A stretch of 64,000 nt of DNA. Origin: Opisthocomus hoazin. Lineage: Eukaryota; Chordata; Aves; Opisthocomiformes; Opisthocomidae. This document shows, piece by piece, positions 46,140-58,920 of this stretch. The stretch lies in the NCBI RefSeq assembly GCF_030867145.1, contig NC_134439.1:5493379-5557378 (forward strand), given 5' to 3'. The translations under genes and the position numbers were made by a program. The notes under the pieces are model-generated. The model was given only the letters and a program-made list of their open reading frames with translations, made no database searches and was not told where the DNA came from. Position 1 is the stretch's first letter, and the number at the start of each line of letters is the position of its first letter.

Positions 46140-49100
46140 CTACAAGTTCTTGGTGACCAGGTGGGTTTTATAGTGCTTCGTCAGGTGGTCGCTTCGCATG
46201 AAGCGCTTCTGGCACTGGGCGCACTCGAACCGCTTGTCGCCTGCGGGGAATCACAGAATCACAGCATGTTCGGGGTTGGCAGGGCCCTCTGTGGGTCCCC
46301 CAGCCCAACCCCCTGCCCAAGCAGGGTCACCCAGAGCAGGCTGCACAGCACCGCGTCCAGGCGGGGCTGGAATATCTCCAGAGAAGGAGACTCCACAGCC
46401 TCCCTGGGCAGCCTGGGCCAGGGCTCCGTCACCCTCAGACGGAAGAAGTTCTTCCTCGGGTTCAGCTGGAGCTTCCTCTGCTTCAGTTTGTGCCCGTTGC
46501 CCCTTGTCCTGTCGCTGGGCACCACTGCAAAGAGTCTGGCCCCGTCCTCCTGACACCCACCCTTGAGATATTTATAAGCATATATTAGGTCCCCTCGCAG
46601 CCTTCTCTTCTCCAGGCTGAACAAGCCCAGCTCCCTCAGCCTCTCCTTGTGGGAGAGATGCTCCAGCCCCTCCTCATCCTCGTAGCCCTCCGCTGGACTC
46701 TCTCCAGTAGCTCCTCATCTTTCTTGAACTGGGGAGCCCAGCACTGGACACAGCACTGCAGATGGGGCCTCACCAGGGCAGAGCAGAGGGGGAGGAGTAC
46801 CTCCCTCGACCTGCTGGCCACACTCCTCCTAATACACCCCAGGATCCCATTGGCCTTCTTGGCACCCAGGGCACGCTGCTGGCTCATGGCCACCCTGTCA
46901 CCCACCAGGACACCCAGGTCCCTCTCCGCAGAGCTGCTCTCCAGCAGGTCCGCCCCAAGCCTGTACTGGTGCCTGGGGGAAGAGTGGCAGCGTTCAGGGG
47001 GTGGGCAAGGCGGCGTGCCGCGGCGCCGGCACCCACCCGCTCGCATCCCTGCGCTCCCCACCCAGCCGCGGTTGGGGCAGCAGGGACCTCCCAGGGTGGC
47101 AGTGACACCCCCCGACACCTCCAGCACCTGGAGAGCCCTTCAGCAGCGCAGACCCCCCCCACCACGCTCCCCAGTGCCTCCCAGTAACCCAGCCAGATCG
47201 CAAGGGTGGCCCAAGACCACTCCAGCCCTCGGCTCTCGCACGGCTCGGACCCCCGGGCAGGAGGGAGGGAGGGGGCTGCAGACCTGTGTGTGTGCGAGCG
47301 TGCCGCTGCAGCTCGTCGCTGCGCGTGAAGCGCTTCCCGCAGAAGACCCAGTTGCAGACGAAAGGGCGTTCGCCCGTGTGCAAGCGCACGTGAGCACGCA
47401 GCAGCGAGGTCTTGCGGAAGGTCCTCCCGCACTCGGGGATGTGGCAGATGTGCTTCTTCTTCCCTGGGTCCCCCGGCCTGGCGAGGAAATCACAGAATCG
47501 TTAAGGTTGGAGAAGACCTCCAAGGTCACCAAGTCCAACCGTCACCCCATTGCCACCAACCATCACCCCATCGCCACCAACCATCACCCCATCGCCACCA
47601 CGCCTGCTAGACCACATCCCAAACTGCCACATCCACACGTTTTTTGAACACCTTCATGGATGGGGACTCCACCATGTCCCCGGGCAGCCTGGTCCAACGC
47701 TTCACAACTCTTTCAGTAAAGAAATTTCTCCCAGTGTCCAAACCAAGCCTCGGAGACGGGTGCGGGTCCCGTGGGGCTGCCCCTCTCTCCTCCGTGCTCA
47801 CCTCTTCTCCCCGTCCTTGCAGTTGGGGCAGGTACACGCCATCCGCCGCCTCTTCTCCCCCGGCTGAATCTCTCCCGACAGCGCTTGCTCCATCTGGAGC
47901 TGGATCTGGGTCGGGCTCAGGCCGCTGATGGTCAGGTTGTTGCCAGAGACGTTCTGCACAGTCAGCTGCTGCTGGCCTGGGGAGGAGAAGGGGGAGTCAG
48001 GCTCTGCCGCCCCGCGCCGCTGTCCGACGCCTCGGAACCCTCCGGAGCGCGGGACGGGACAGCCTTGGGCCTGCAGCCCCCCAGCCCCACATGCAGCAGT
48101 GCCACGGCCCCCTGCCCCGCCACGTGCTGGTCCCCAGGCGGGGCCGGTAAGTCCCTTTTTTTCTGAATATACTGTGCGGTTTTTCAAAGTTTTCGGTTCG
48201 ACCCTTCGGGGTGGGGAAATGACCAAAGAGGAAACAAAAAAGAAACTTTGAAAAAACGTGCAATATATTGACCAAAAAAACGGGACTTACCCCAGACCCT
48301 AAGGGCCGCTCCACGCTCGGGTGCTCACGGCGGCGGCAGCCTGGGCCTTGCACAGCACCCGGCAGCCGTGACGGGGGCTGGAAAGAAGAAGATGGGGTCA
48401 GCGTCAGCAAGCGGGATCGCTGCTCTCGGGGCAGCGGGGAGGGAGGAGGAGGAGCGGGATGGGACGGGGGAGCGAATACGGGGTGATTGCAGGGAGGGAG
48501 GGTGGCATCGGGGCGCAGGCAGAGCAAAGGTCCCACGTCCACTGGGAAGCGCGAAGCCGAGGGTCGGGGCAGCTCCTTGGCCAGACACGCGGCCACAGGT
48601 CCCGGCTGAACCCAGGCTGAGACCCGACGTGGTTCGCTTCGCTCGCGGGCAGCGGCCAGCAGGTCCTGCCGGTCCCCCTCGCAGCCGGGGCTGCAGCAAG
48701 GCCCCCGCCAGCGCTGCGGCTGCAGCAACATCTGCCCATGGCATCTCCCCGACGCGCATGGCCGGCCCCGGGTTGACACGCGAAGCAGCAATTAAAAACC
48801 CCCTTAAAAAGCAACGCCAGCGAGGACGGCGGCCCGCTGCGGAGCACAAAACCACGCTGGCCCGCGTTTTATGCTGACACGGTTTAGTCAAGCAAGAAAG
48901 AACAGCTTCCGACTGCAAAACCGAGCCGGGACTCCTGCCGGTTCATGCCGAGGGAGAAACCACCGCCCGGCAGCAGGTCTTTCTGGATCAGAGAGCAGAT
49001 AAACTTCCCTCAGACACAGCTCCCTCCCCTCGGCTCCCCAGCGACAGCCCACGCCACGGGGACCGGGCTGGGGAAGGTTTGCGGGGCAGGAGTGGAGGAC

Positions 49101-52100
49101 GGAGCCACTGCCGGGACGCGTCTCTCCCGGCAGCGGGGAGATGACCGATGCGGGGACGGACGTGCACCAGGGCCATCTGCAGCTCACAGACCGTTCCACA
49201 GAATCACAGAATGTTCGGGGTTGGAAGGGACCTCTGTGGGTCACCCAGTCCAACCCCCCTGCCTCCAGCCACCAGCCAGGGCTGTCCTTGGCTTCAGGAA
49301 GACACTCGTCCCACGGATTCACTCTCAGGGAATGGTGATCCCTCGCTGCAGAGCTTGGAGGAGCACAGAGCTTGCGGGTGTGAAGGCAGCTCTCCTGGCT
49401 CAGCCAAGATTTGGAAACCCAGATCAGCGGCCTCTGCACCCAGGAGATGCGAGGGGAGATGTCCCAGCCCCAGGAGCTGGCAGTGCTACCGGTGGAGGGA
49501 AAACCCCGGTGCACCGCATCCCTCCGCCTGGGTGGGTCCCAGCTCTCTGGAAAAGAGCCACCCGCCTCACCCCAAGGGCCTGGGCACAGCTCAGCCTTCC
49601 CCCGCACGGAGCTCGGCAGCAAACGGAGCTGCGCTGGGCTCTCGGGCAGCCTCAGCCCCTGCGCTCGGCCTGACGCAGCTCGGCACGACCGCGCAGCCCG
49701 GTCCATCTCTGCCGACTGCCGTCCTCGACACAGCTCACCAGGACAGGCTGGGAAACACCCGGCAGAGCCACCAAAGTGACACCCAACAACACACCTGGGG
49801 CCTCCCGCTGCGACGGCAACTAGCGAAGCTGGTGACAAGTCAGCAGCACCGAGCCCCAGGGTACGGGGGATCTGCTGGCAAAGCGGCAAAGCCTGCTGCT
49901 AGCGGGGCGGGGGCTTCCTGCCCTCCGGACCGGCGAGCTGCCCACGTCCCGCTGTCCCTCCCGCCGTCCCTTCCACCGCAGAGCGCGGCGAGCCCACCTC
50001 CGGTGTTGGTGATGGTGACGGGCACGCCCTGGACTTGCACGCCGTTGATGTTGATGGTCTGCATGGCCTGCGCCGCGGCCGCCAGCTGAGCGGCGTTCAA
50101 GCTGATGATGCCTCCGGCCGGGGCGATCTTTGGCAGCGTGCGTTCCTTGCGCGTAGGCGGTTTCTTCCCGCCGGTCCCCGTGCCGGAGGTGCGGGACACG
50201 GGGCTGCTGCAAGAGGTTCCAGATGGAGCCACCGTCACGGCTGAGGCTTCCTGGAGCAGCACGGTCTGCAGCTCACCCGACGGCGTTTTGAAGTAGACCT
50301 GGTGGGAAGAGAAAAGAGGAATGAGAGCAGCCACGGTCACAGGGCAGACCCCGCTCCAGCACACCGGCTGCCCGCTCCACACAACCCAGGAGACCAGGCC
50401 TGCCATGAGCCAAAGAGCAGGAGAAGCTGCCCAAACATCTGAAGAGCAGAAGCTGCCCGAGCATGTGAAGAGCCTTTGCGGGCCTCCTGAAGAAGGTCCT
50501 GGCATTGCACAGCAGCAAAGGGCCGCCTCGGCCTTGGAGCGTGGTGTCCAAAGGCAACACTAAAGAGCCAGGCCCGCAGGCTGTGAGCGCCGCTCCCCCA
50601 CCTCCCTCCGTCTCCCCCAAGCCTCTGAGCAGGCTGGCTCATCCCAACCCGCGCTGGCGGCACAGCAGAGGTTTCGAGGACACTGTGCTCCTACCAGCCC
50701 CGTAAACGCAGGTGGCCAGCAAGAGAGGCTTCACAGAGCCCTGCCAAGGGAACAGTTACGCTCCCAACCCTTCCTAGACATCAGAGAATCCACACAAGTG
50801 ATGCCTAAACTGGATGCCAAGTTGAGGCTGTCTGGTGGCTCACAAAACACTTCAGGTTTCTAAAGCCTGGGTGAGGGCTGGGAAGAGAAACAGGGCAGGA
50901 GGCCCTTGCAGGACACAGGAGGTGGTACCTGGGTAGGAGTGGGTTCCGCCGCCTGGATCTGGAAGTTCTGGGAGGATTTCTGGGGGACGGTGGGGAGCGT
51001 GGCGGAGGCGGCCTGGACCACGCGCAGGGCCTGCTGCGGGATCTGCACCACCTGCGACTCCTGCTTGGGCTGCACCACCTGCACCTGCTGCACCACGGCC
51101 GGCTGGCCCGAGCCCGGGCTCTGCACGATGAGCAGGTTGTTGCCCGCCTGGATGATGTTCTCCGCCGTCGTCTCTATCAACACCGTCTCCACCTGCTCGG
51201 CCACAGCCACGGCGGCGGGCTGGGCGGGAGACACGGCTTTCTTTCGAGTCTTTTTGCCGGGCTTCGAGGGGCTCTCTGCAAGGATCTGAGCCTGCGCGCC
51301 CGGCTCAGCGGCGTTCACCAGGTTGTTCACGGGCAGGGTGAGAGTCACGTTGCTGCCGCCGGCCAACTTGACCACGTTGCTCGCGCCCTGCGCCGGGGAA
51401 GCTCCCCCCTTCTGCGCCGGAGCCGGTTTGATGGGCACAGGCTTGTGAGAGGAAGAGGAAGGAGTGAGGATCGCTTGATTCGTGCCCGGAATAATCTGGA
51501 TCTGGTTGGTGAGGTTGGGCTGGACCTGGATGGTCTGTCCCCCCGCGGCCTGGAGCTGCGGCACCGCCTGGTACTGGACGTTGGCGGACGAGCGGGTGCC
51601 CTTGTTGATGACGGCCGGGTTCTGAATGGCAAAAACCAGCTGCCCCCCAGGGTAGGAGGCGCCGACCTGCGAGCCCTGGATCTGGAAGAGGTTCCCTTTC
51701 GACGACAGGATCCCAAAGCTGTTCTTCCCGGAGCCCAGAGGGAGAGGAGCAGGTTTGATGGGGACGAGTTTGCGAGGCGTTGGCTGAGGAGGGGCAGGAG
51801 GAGTCACGGCGGCTTCCACTGCAGGGGGACCGATTTTGCTACATGTCGCAGCGAGGAGGGCGAGAGGAGACGGCTGGGAGTCCTGGGGAGCGGGGAGGAG
51901 ATGGGAAAGTTAGGGACAGAGGCTTGTGCCAAGCGTCTGGAGATCAAGTCAGCAAAGGAAAGGGTACACGCTATTGAGAGCAATGCCAACGAGACGTCCC
52001 TTATTAAGGAAACTGCTTAATTACCCACACCACGTGTCCCTCTAGCTCACCCTCGTCACGCTACTTCCAGCCATCAGGATGGCGACTGCCTTTTAATCGT

Positions 52101-52557
52101 GCACCTACGTTCTCACGACCTCTACAGAACTGCAAACACCCTGCAAGCCTGCTGGCATTTACACCCATTGCACACACCCTGGAGCGTTCCGCGTAGTTTT
52201 AATTCCCAGACCACCCCATGATACCAGCTGCTAACCCATCCCAAGAGATCCTTCAGGAAAACACAGCACGGGGAGGAGAAACACCTCTCCGGAAGAGCTG
52301 GCGTCGGGGCTGGGAACGAGTCCAGAGCGTGGCTCCCCGACTCGTCCCACAACCAGCCCCACTCCTGACGCGGCAACGCTGGCTACGGCGGAGGCAGGAG
52401 GGGCCGAAGGATGCGGCGTTTGCTGTCCTGCGCCCCAGGACGCGTCCCTCCGCCCTGGCGAGGAGCTGGAGCCCACCGAGACCCCCCGACTCACCTGGGC
52501 AGTGGAGGCGGCGGGCTGCAGGTATTCACTGGGGCTGACGGCAGCAGTCGCAGCCAT
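46140..52557 (-). CDS. SP2: SP2, Sp-family zinc-finger transcription factor, complete
   Basis: DNA-binding factor of the Sp/KLF family, known to act at CCAAT-containing promoters with NF-Y. Coding exons in transcript order: 52557-52495, 51882-50929, 50298-49998, 47976-47802, 47477-47284, 46240-46140; the phases agree, giving 595 residues. The start is [18 protein letters not shown]. The long second exon holds the Gln/Thr/Val-rich activation domain ([56 protein letters not shown]). The Btd box is [10 protein letters not shown]. Three C2H2 fingers follow: [46 protein letters not shown] and [21 protein letters not shown], ending LVTKNL. A 5'UTR acceptor is at about 52572. CR1 copies lie just upstream of the acceptors of the last two exons. 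Confidence 0.97.
46248..46978 (-). mobile_element. CR1 LINE 3' fragment in the last SP2 intron
   Basis: The longest 3' CR1 piece here (about 730 bases), in the same orientation as SP2. Its 3' terminal repeat (CTGTGATTCTGTGATT on the gene strand) ends only about five to eight bases before the last exon's acceptor. The upstream end reads GCCTGTACTGGTGCCTGGGG. Confidence 0.94.
47486..47756 (-). mobile_element. CR1 LINE 3' fragment before the second zinc-finger exon
   Basis: Gene-sense CR1 tail (plus strand AATCACAGAATCGTTAAGG) of a different subfamily from the 46248 copy. It contains a small internal tandem repeat of CCACCAACCATCACCCCATCG at about 47550-47600. Its 3' terminus lies about nine bases from the acceptor of the exon at 47477. 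Confidence 0.92.
48146..48291. mobile_element. Inverted-repeat element, mariner-like miniature transposon
   Basis: A 146-base element with imperfect inverted arms of about 49 bases: GGTAAGTCCC at the left end and GGGACTTACC at the right. Matching inner blocks are AATATA...TTTTTCAAAGTTT and its complement. The centre is about 48 bases with no long ORF. The AAGTCCC end resembles irritans-type mariner termini, and a TA lies just inside each end. Family assignment is tentative. It sits in the SP2 intron between 47976 and 49998. Confidence 0.7.
49198..49268 (-). mobile_element. Short CR1 LINE tail
   Basis: Only about 70 bases of CR1 3' end (plus strand ACAGAATCACAGAATGTTCG to CCAACCCCCCTGCC) in an SP2 intron, gene-sense orientation. 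Confidence 0.85.
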
Positions 52558-54518
52558 GCTGTCTCTTGATCTGCGAGGAGGAAGCAGAGACACGGAGGAG
52601 TGAGACCAGCAGCGAGGGCCGAGACCACAACTCCTCACTGCACCCAGCCCGCGGCCCCGATGCCCGAGGGACTCTCCCGGTGTCTCCCTGGATCCCCCAA
52701 AACATCACAGCTCGCCCACACGCCTTCAGCGGGGGGGCTGCAAAGGGGCGAGAGAATTCTCACCATCTCATCACCCTCTCCCACGCTCCCCTTTGCTCGC
52801 CACCAAAGGGAAATGCCAGTTACGGTGGGCAACCCACCTGCACCCCAGCACAGCCTGGACCTGAAGTCACAGCCCCCCCGGCCGAGAGACCCTCGCTGCC
52901 CCGTGGACCCCCCTCGCTCCAAGCAGAGGCAGGCGTGCCCAGCGAGCCGACGGCCTCCCGGCTCCCAGCTCACGCTGCCTCCCTGCCGCTTGTTTTTCTA
53001 ACTTTGGGAATCTCAAAGGACAGAGTTTTGGTACAGAATCGTTGTTTTTCAAGGCTGGAAAAATATTGTTTCAATTATTTTGGTATGTTTGTCGGTGCTG
53101 AGGGTTTGCAAGTCGTTATGTAATTAAAAGGTCACTTTGGGGAACAGAAAAAAAAAAAAGCTGTCGCTGGCTGGCAGCGGGACCTCGGGAGGCTGAGAAA
53201 AGCCGTCGGGAGCCAGGAGGAGAGCGGCAGCAGGTGGAACACGAAGGGGAGGAGGTGCCTGCGGGAGTCAGGGCCATGGAGCCCACAGCTTCGACGGGAT
53301 CCGCACGCCGGGGAGGGGAGAAAGGCGAAGCTTCGGCGGAGGAGCCGGTCGCTCGGCAGGCTGAGACGAGGCCGGGACACCCCGAGGGCGTGCGATCCAC
53401 CACCCCCGCGGCTCTGCTGCCTTCCTCGGGAGTCTGCCACCGCCGACGCTCATCGCTTCTGCTGCCCCGAACGCCGCAGAGCAGTAACACCGAGGCTGAG
53501 GCCGCTCTGGCCGCTGGGGCAGCTACAACAGCTTCGTTTTAAACATTTACTATGGCAAAGCCAGGGAAAGCGACTCCTAAATCCTCACAATCGGCTAAAT
53601 CTTTTGTTCTGGACTAGAAAGATATTTCATCCTCGAATTTCCTCTGGCCAACTCCCCAATCGCCCCCATCCAGCAGTCGCTGTGTGGCTCAATAGCGTGA
53701 CATTGAGTGCCAGGGAGAACCTGTCTGTGCTCGAACGCTCTTCGCTCCCGCTGCTGACAACGTGCCGGCTTCAACCGGGGAGTGACGGCCACCCGAGGAG
53801 CACGGATGCTCGGCGTTTACTCAAACGCAGCCTCTGCGCAGGCGAGCCGACGGGAAGCCAGCGCTGTGGTATTTAGAGACGCCTGGACTGCAAGAGCGAT
53901 GGGCAGCACCGGCCGAGGATGAGTAGCTCGATGAAGACACGAAGCCCTGGCTGGCTGAAAACACACCACACCAGCCCAAAACACGAACTGTCGCGGCAGC
54001 GCGGCGAGCGGCTTTTTGCTGCTCACAGGGCCCGGGCGAGAACGGCGTCCCAGGCCGCGGCAGCGCGCGGGTCTCTGGCTCCGGGTGGGCGATGTCAAGA
54101 TCTGGCATGGGCAGAGCCACTTTTGAACAACCTCACACTCCAGCCCGGGAGCTGCAGGAGATGCAGGGTCAGACAAGGGACCACACGGATGGGGAAAACC
54201 AGGCGTGGGGTTTGTTTCATAGGGAGCGAACTCTGCGTTCCGCAGCCCAGCGTGGCACAGGCTCAGCAGCGTCTCTCGCAGCGGAGCGAGCACAGGCAGG
54301 CTGAGGGCGACGCGGCCAGCACCCAGCCTTGGGAAGGGCAAACTTGGCTTTGCTCGAAGCATCACCCGCTGCCAGGACGTGGCGGCAGGAGCCCCGGCCA
54401 AAAGGCACAGCTGCATCGGGAAAATCCAGGGGTTGTTTAGACACTGTCAGCTATCCGGGACGGCGCAGGAGGTGAACACATTGCTGCCCAACGCAAGGGC
54501 CGGTCGTCACATCTTAAT

Positions 54519-54708
54519 GCTGAGGGTGACGGAGCCCTGGCCCAGGCTGCCCAGGGAGGCTGTGGAGTCTCCTTCTCTGGAGATATTCCAGCCCCGCCTG
54601 GACGCGGTGCTGTGCAGCCTGCTCTGGGTGACCCTGCTTGGGCAGGGGGCTGGGCTGGGTGACCCACAGAGGGCCCCCCCAACCCCGAACATTCTGTGAT
54701 TCTGTGAA
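54519..54708 (+). mobile_element. CR1 LINE 3' fragment (plus)
   Basis: From CTGAGGGTGACGGAGCCCTG to the terminal ATTCTGTGATTCTGTGA near 54708. It is one of only two plus-oriented copies in the window, antisense to SP2. Confidence 0.92.
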
Positions 54709-56984
54709 CGCAGCCAAAGGCTGGGAGAAAAGTCCTCGAGGTAATCGAGATGCAGCCGACGCTCGCATAAATCCAGAGATGAAGGCCCCCAGCTCCGCCG
54801 GCACCCCTCGGACCCGGACAGACGTCTCCTCCCCGGGAACGCCAAGCCTTTCACCAGACAGAAAGCTGCTTAGAAACCAAGCGGCCGGGCCCCGGGCCAA
54901 GTCCCCAGGGAGCCCGCTTCCCCACGGCAGGCAGCTCGGCCCGCACCAGCACGGGCTCCACGGCTCCTCTCGAGGCACCACGCGGGCTCTTTCACAGCCC
55001 CGCTGCGACCGAGCGCATAAATCCCCGGGAAGCGTCAGGTCAGAGTCCCAGGCGCCCGGGATGGCACCGCAGGGAAATCGCTCGCCCCGTTCCTCAGCGA
55101 AGGGCATCCACTCCCTGGAAGCCACCGGCTGCCGCTCGCTGTGGCAACCTCCTGGAGACGAGAGCATCAGACGCTCGCACCCAGCGAGCTGGCCCGTGAT
55201 AAAAGGACGCTTTCTTCCCAGAAAGCCGGGAGCTTGTACGGCTGCCTGAGTCCAACGGCTGCACCCTCCCTTTCAGCAGAATTAGGGCACTGCTGAGGAT
55301 TAACAGCCCTGACTACAAATAAGAGCAATGCTGAGCTGGCCAGAAAGAGAGACACATACCAGGGGAGATCCCATGAGCCCGAGCAAATAAATAAGGATAA
55401 TGACTGGGGGAGCAGCCCTGCGCCGCCGCCGTCGCACTGTAATCCCTCCGCGAGTTTCTCACTTGTACAATTTACGCCCGAGTCCAGCAGCGACAGTTTC
55501 GCATCCTGAGGGTGTAACGCGGTACAAACCGACGTCCAGCACGGTGAAACCAGGCGGGTACCAAAGCGCACGGCTTCACTGCCCGCGTGTTCGCCCAGGC
55601 CAGGACCGGGAGCGGGACGGTCGCTGCCTGTGGGAACCATCTCTGGACCTGCCCTGGGGGATACGGACCCCGCCGAGGGGCACGAGCCCCCCTCCAGCAC
55701 CCTCCCACAGACCCGCGCCACGGAACGGCCGCCCGCTCTGCGTTACACACTTATTCACACCGCACAAAGGCTTTGCTGAGCAGCTTGGGTCCAGTCTGCC
55801 CTTCTGTGAACCCCCAGCCAAGCCTCACGTGGAAGAGGACTCTGCCTTAAGGCAATTAGAGGGCACCGATTCATAAAATTCATTTCTCTCTGGCCACCTC
55901 CTCCCTTTTCTGCTTGTCACAAGGGCAGTTTTGTAAGGAAAGCATCTCCCTGCAGACTGGAAACAGCAGCCTCCTCACCCCTTGCCTGCCTTCACCCGTG
56001 TAAAAGGACAAAGCAACCAAAAACTCAGCGATTTTGGGCCCGAGAACTGTTTCCCTTATTACTTCCCTCAAACGAGCACAGCCAGGCTGCATGCCTGCCC
56101 CAGGACACACAGACCAAGCACCTGCGTCCCAACCGACTGTCCGGACACCCTGCCGTCTGCCCCAAGGAGCTCTTGGAGCCCGTCGTGACCTCACGGCACA
56201 TGGGGAAAAAAAAAAAACCAACTCCGCAGGACTCGAGCGACGGAGCTGTAGGAAGAGAAAACTCACCAACCGCGCCAGGCCGTGAGACCCCATGTCCAGC
56301 CGGAGGAAACGCCTGCTAGCAGCCAGCTGGACCGCTCACACCAGCACGATTGGTAGGTTTGCTCAGGGGCGGCTCCTTCGCTTCTCACAAGAATTTATTT
56401 ACTTTGGAAACTCTGCCATTATCTTCAATATTCTACGAGAGATATAAAGGGGACAGGTGTTGGTGGTTGGTTTGTTTTTTTTCCTTCCCAACCAGGAGCT
56501 GCCAGGCAGTCCTCCGCAGGACCTCCGGCTTCCAGCTCAGCCGAGGAGCCCGCGACAAACGCAGCCGAGCAGGAACCCGCCAGGCCTCAGAGCCACAACC
56601 AGCGCCCCGTCCTGCCGCTCGAGCACTTCCCCGCAGCCACAGAACTCCCTCTCGAGGGCTCTGCAGAAGTTCTGTACATATCAGACCACGACTTCAAGCC
56701 CTGTCACCACGACAGCCTTGTTACCGTCTCACAGCCCCCCTCCGAGAGCTGAAACACCGCAGCGGCTACAGACCGGGCACGAGCCGTCAGCCCAGGTACC
56801 CCAGCTGCAGGGGAGCCTCCGCTCCCCGCAACGCCCTTCCCGTCCGCCCCATGGACCGTTGTCTGGGGGGGTGAACACGACCCTAACCTCCAGCTCTGGG
56901 TTTAAGCCAACGGACACGCCTGATCTGAGTTCCTGTGGTTTTGATTAGCACGTTGAGCGTGAAGGTGAATCAGAGTCCCCGAAA

Positions 56985-57345
56985 ATCACAGAATCCCAGC
57001 ATGGCTGGGGTTGGCAGGGACCTCTGTGGGTCCCCCAGCCCAACCCCCTGCCCAAGCAGGGTCACCCACAGCAGGCTGCACAGCACCGCGGCCAGGCGGG
57101 GCTGGAATATCTCCAGAGAAGGAGACTCCACAGCCTCCCTGGGCAGCCTGGGCCAGGGCTCCGTCACCCTCAGAGGGAAGAAGTTCTTCCTCGTGTTCAG
57201 CTGGAGCTTCCTCTGCTTCACTTTGTGCACGTTGCCCCTTGTCCTGTCGCTGGGCACCACTGGAAAGAGTCTGGCCCCATCCTCCTGACCCCCACCCTGC
57301 AGATATTTATAAGCATTTATTAGGTCCCCTCGCAGCCTTCCTCAA
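56985..57345 (-). mobile_element. CR1 LINE 3' fragment
   Basis: Minus-oriented 5'-truncated CR1 in the SP2 first intron, from AATCACAGAATCCCAGCATG to about GTCCCCTCGCAGCCTTCCTC. Confidence 0.93.
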
Positions 57346-58128
57346 CAACTGCAAAAAACCGCTCAGGATTATGAAGCTAAGCGCAGTCAGAGGGGAAGAA
57401 ACCCACACCGATGGTAGCAGCCCCACTTGTTTGTCGGGACCGTAAGCGGGCAGAACGGAGCTCACACACCTGCGTATTTACATACTAACGGCAGGAAATC
57501 CAGCAGCGGCTTAGAATAAACCGGCCAGGAGTTCTGTTGCCGTTGTTTTAACTCCCGGTGGGACTCCGACACGCCCGTGGCATCAGGACCTGTCCGCTCC
57601 TTCCCTGCTCCCGGGCAGCCCTGGCTGCAGGCGAGGAGGAGGAGGAGGAGGAGAAGCAGCCGACATCGAGCGAGCTGGGACGGTTTTGAGGCGCGGGAGC
57701 AGCCGGATCGCGGGGCGACCTCAAGCAGGGAGAGGCCCCGGGGGAAACTTCCAGCAGCGTCAACCCGCGGCCCCCGGTGCAGCCCGAGATCCCGCTGCCC
57801 TGCGCAGCCCCCGGGACCGACCCCTCGGCCTTTACCCCGCCCGCCCCGGGAGGGCTCCCCCGGTACCGCCAGCGCCCGAGGGCAGCGAGGCCGAACCCCG
57901 CTCCGCGCCCCGGGGGTGGGGAAAGGGACGGGGCCGAACCCCCTCCCCCATAGATCCCCTCCCCCCAATAGACACCCCCCCCCCATAAACTGGGCCGGTT
58001 TCCGCTCCGAGCCCCCACGCGTGGGGAGCCCCCCGGCCCCCAGGACCCCGTAGCAGCCCGGGCACCCCCGGGCCTCCGGGACCGGGCACCGGGGGACCCC
58101 ACCACCGCCCGGGCCCCCCGCTACGTAC

Positions 58129-58450
58129 CGGGGCGCCCCCCCGCACGGCCCCGACCCCGGGGCCGCCCCGCACGCCCCTCCCGGCGGCGGCGGTCCCCGG
58201 GGAGGCGGGCCGAGGTAGCGGGCCCGCCCCCGACCGGGCCCCGGCCCCGGAAGCGCCGCCCGCCCGCCCGGCGCTCGGAGAGGGCGGGCCGGGGGAGGCC
58301 GCACGCCCCTTCCGGGCCCGGCGACACCACCGCTGCCGCCCCCCGCGCCTCCGCCCCCCGCTCCGGCGCTCCCACCCCCGCCGCGGGCCCGCACAAACCG
58401 GCCGGAGCGGCGGTGACGGCGGCTCCGACCCCCTCACGGCGCCATCTTCC
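58129..58450 (-). other. SP2: Candidate SP2 first (noncoding) exon
   Basis: CpG-rich sequence ending in a GTACGT donor (GT at 58128-58127 on the minus strand). Upstream, GGAAGATGGCGCC at about 58440 resembles a YY1-type start element. The assignment is inferred from position and donor only. Confidence 0.4.
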
Positions 58451-58920
58451 TCCTCCGGGGCCGCCCGGGCACCGCCCTGCGTGACCCGCCCCTTCGACGG
58501 CCTCCTGACCAATCTCCGTCCGGTTTGCCGGCGCGTTGGCCAACCGAAGGCCAGATACTTTACCGTCGGCCAATCCGCCGCCTCTTTCAGCTTGATGGGC
58601 AGCTCCGTCGAGCAATAGGACTCCTGATGGAGTGACAATTCCGCCAATGGACGCGTGCCTCCGGGGTGACGGACGGAAGCAGAGACCCAATGGGATGGCA
58701 GATCTGTGATTGACAGCGCAACTGGCTAATGGGAACAAGGCCAGGCCGTCCCATCCGCTGACTGATTGACAAGCCTTCAAGGCGGGGGAGGCGGACTTCC
58801 TCGTGGGCGGGACCCACCCCAAATCGGTTGGTCGCCATCACTTTGATTGACACGCCGAGAAGACAATGGGAGACGCGAGTCGGCTGAGCTCTTCCTGTGA
58901 TTGGCCGCGCGTCTGGGAGG
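58451..58920 (-). promoter_or_regulatory. SP2: SP2 promoter with CCAAT array
   Basis: CCAAT boxes at 58509, 58570, 58644 and 58687, and an inverted ATTGG at 58900, in less GC-extreme sequence just upstream of the CpG island. Spacing suggests NF-Y binding. Confidence 0.6.

Larger units (their letters stand above)
52573..58128 (-). other. SP2: SP2 first intron
   Basis: About 5.5 kb between the CpG promoter and the exon carrying the SP2 start codon. It holds two CR1 fragments (54519, plus; 56985, minus) and otherwise unique sequence. The ORFs are short and resemble no family; no RNA gene recognised. Confidence 0.55.

Noticed and set aside
48146-48291. The inverted repeat as a true mirtron
   Set aside because: The GTAAGT start and CCCCAG end are on the strand opposite SP2, with no exon on either side, so a transposon origin is more likely.
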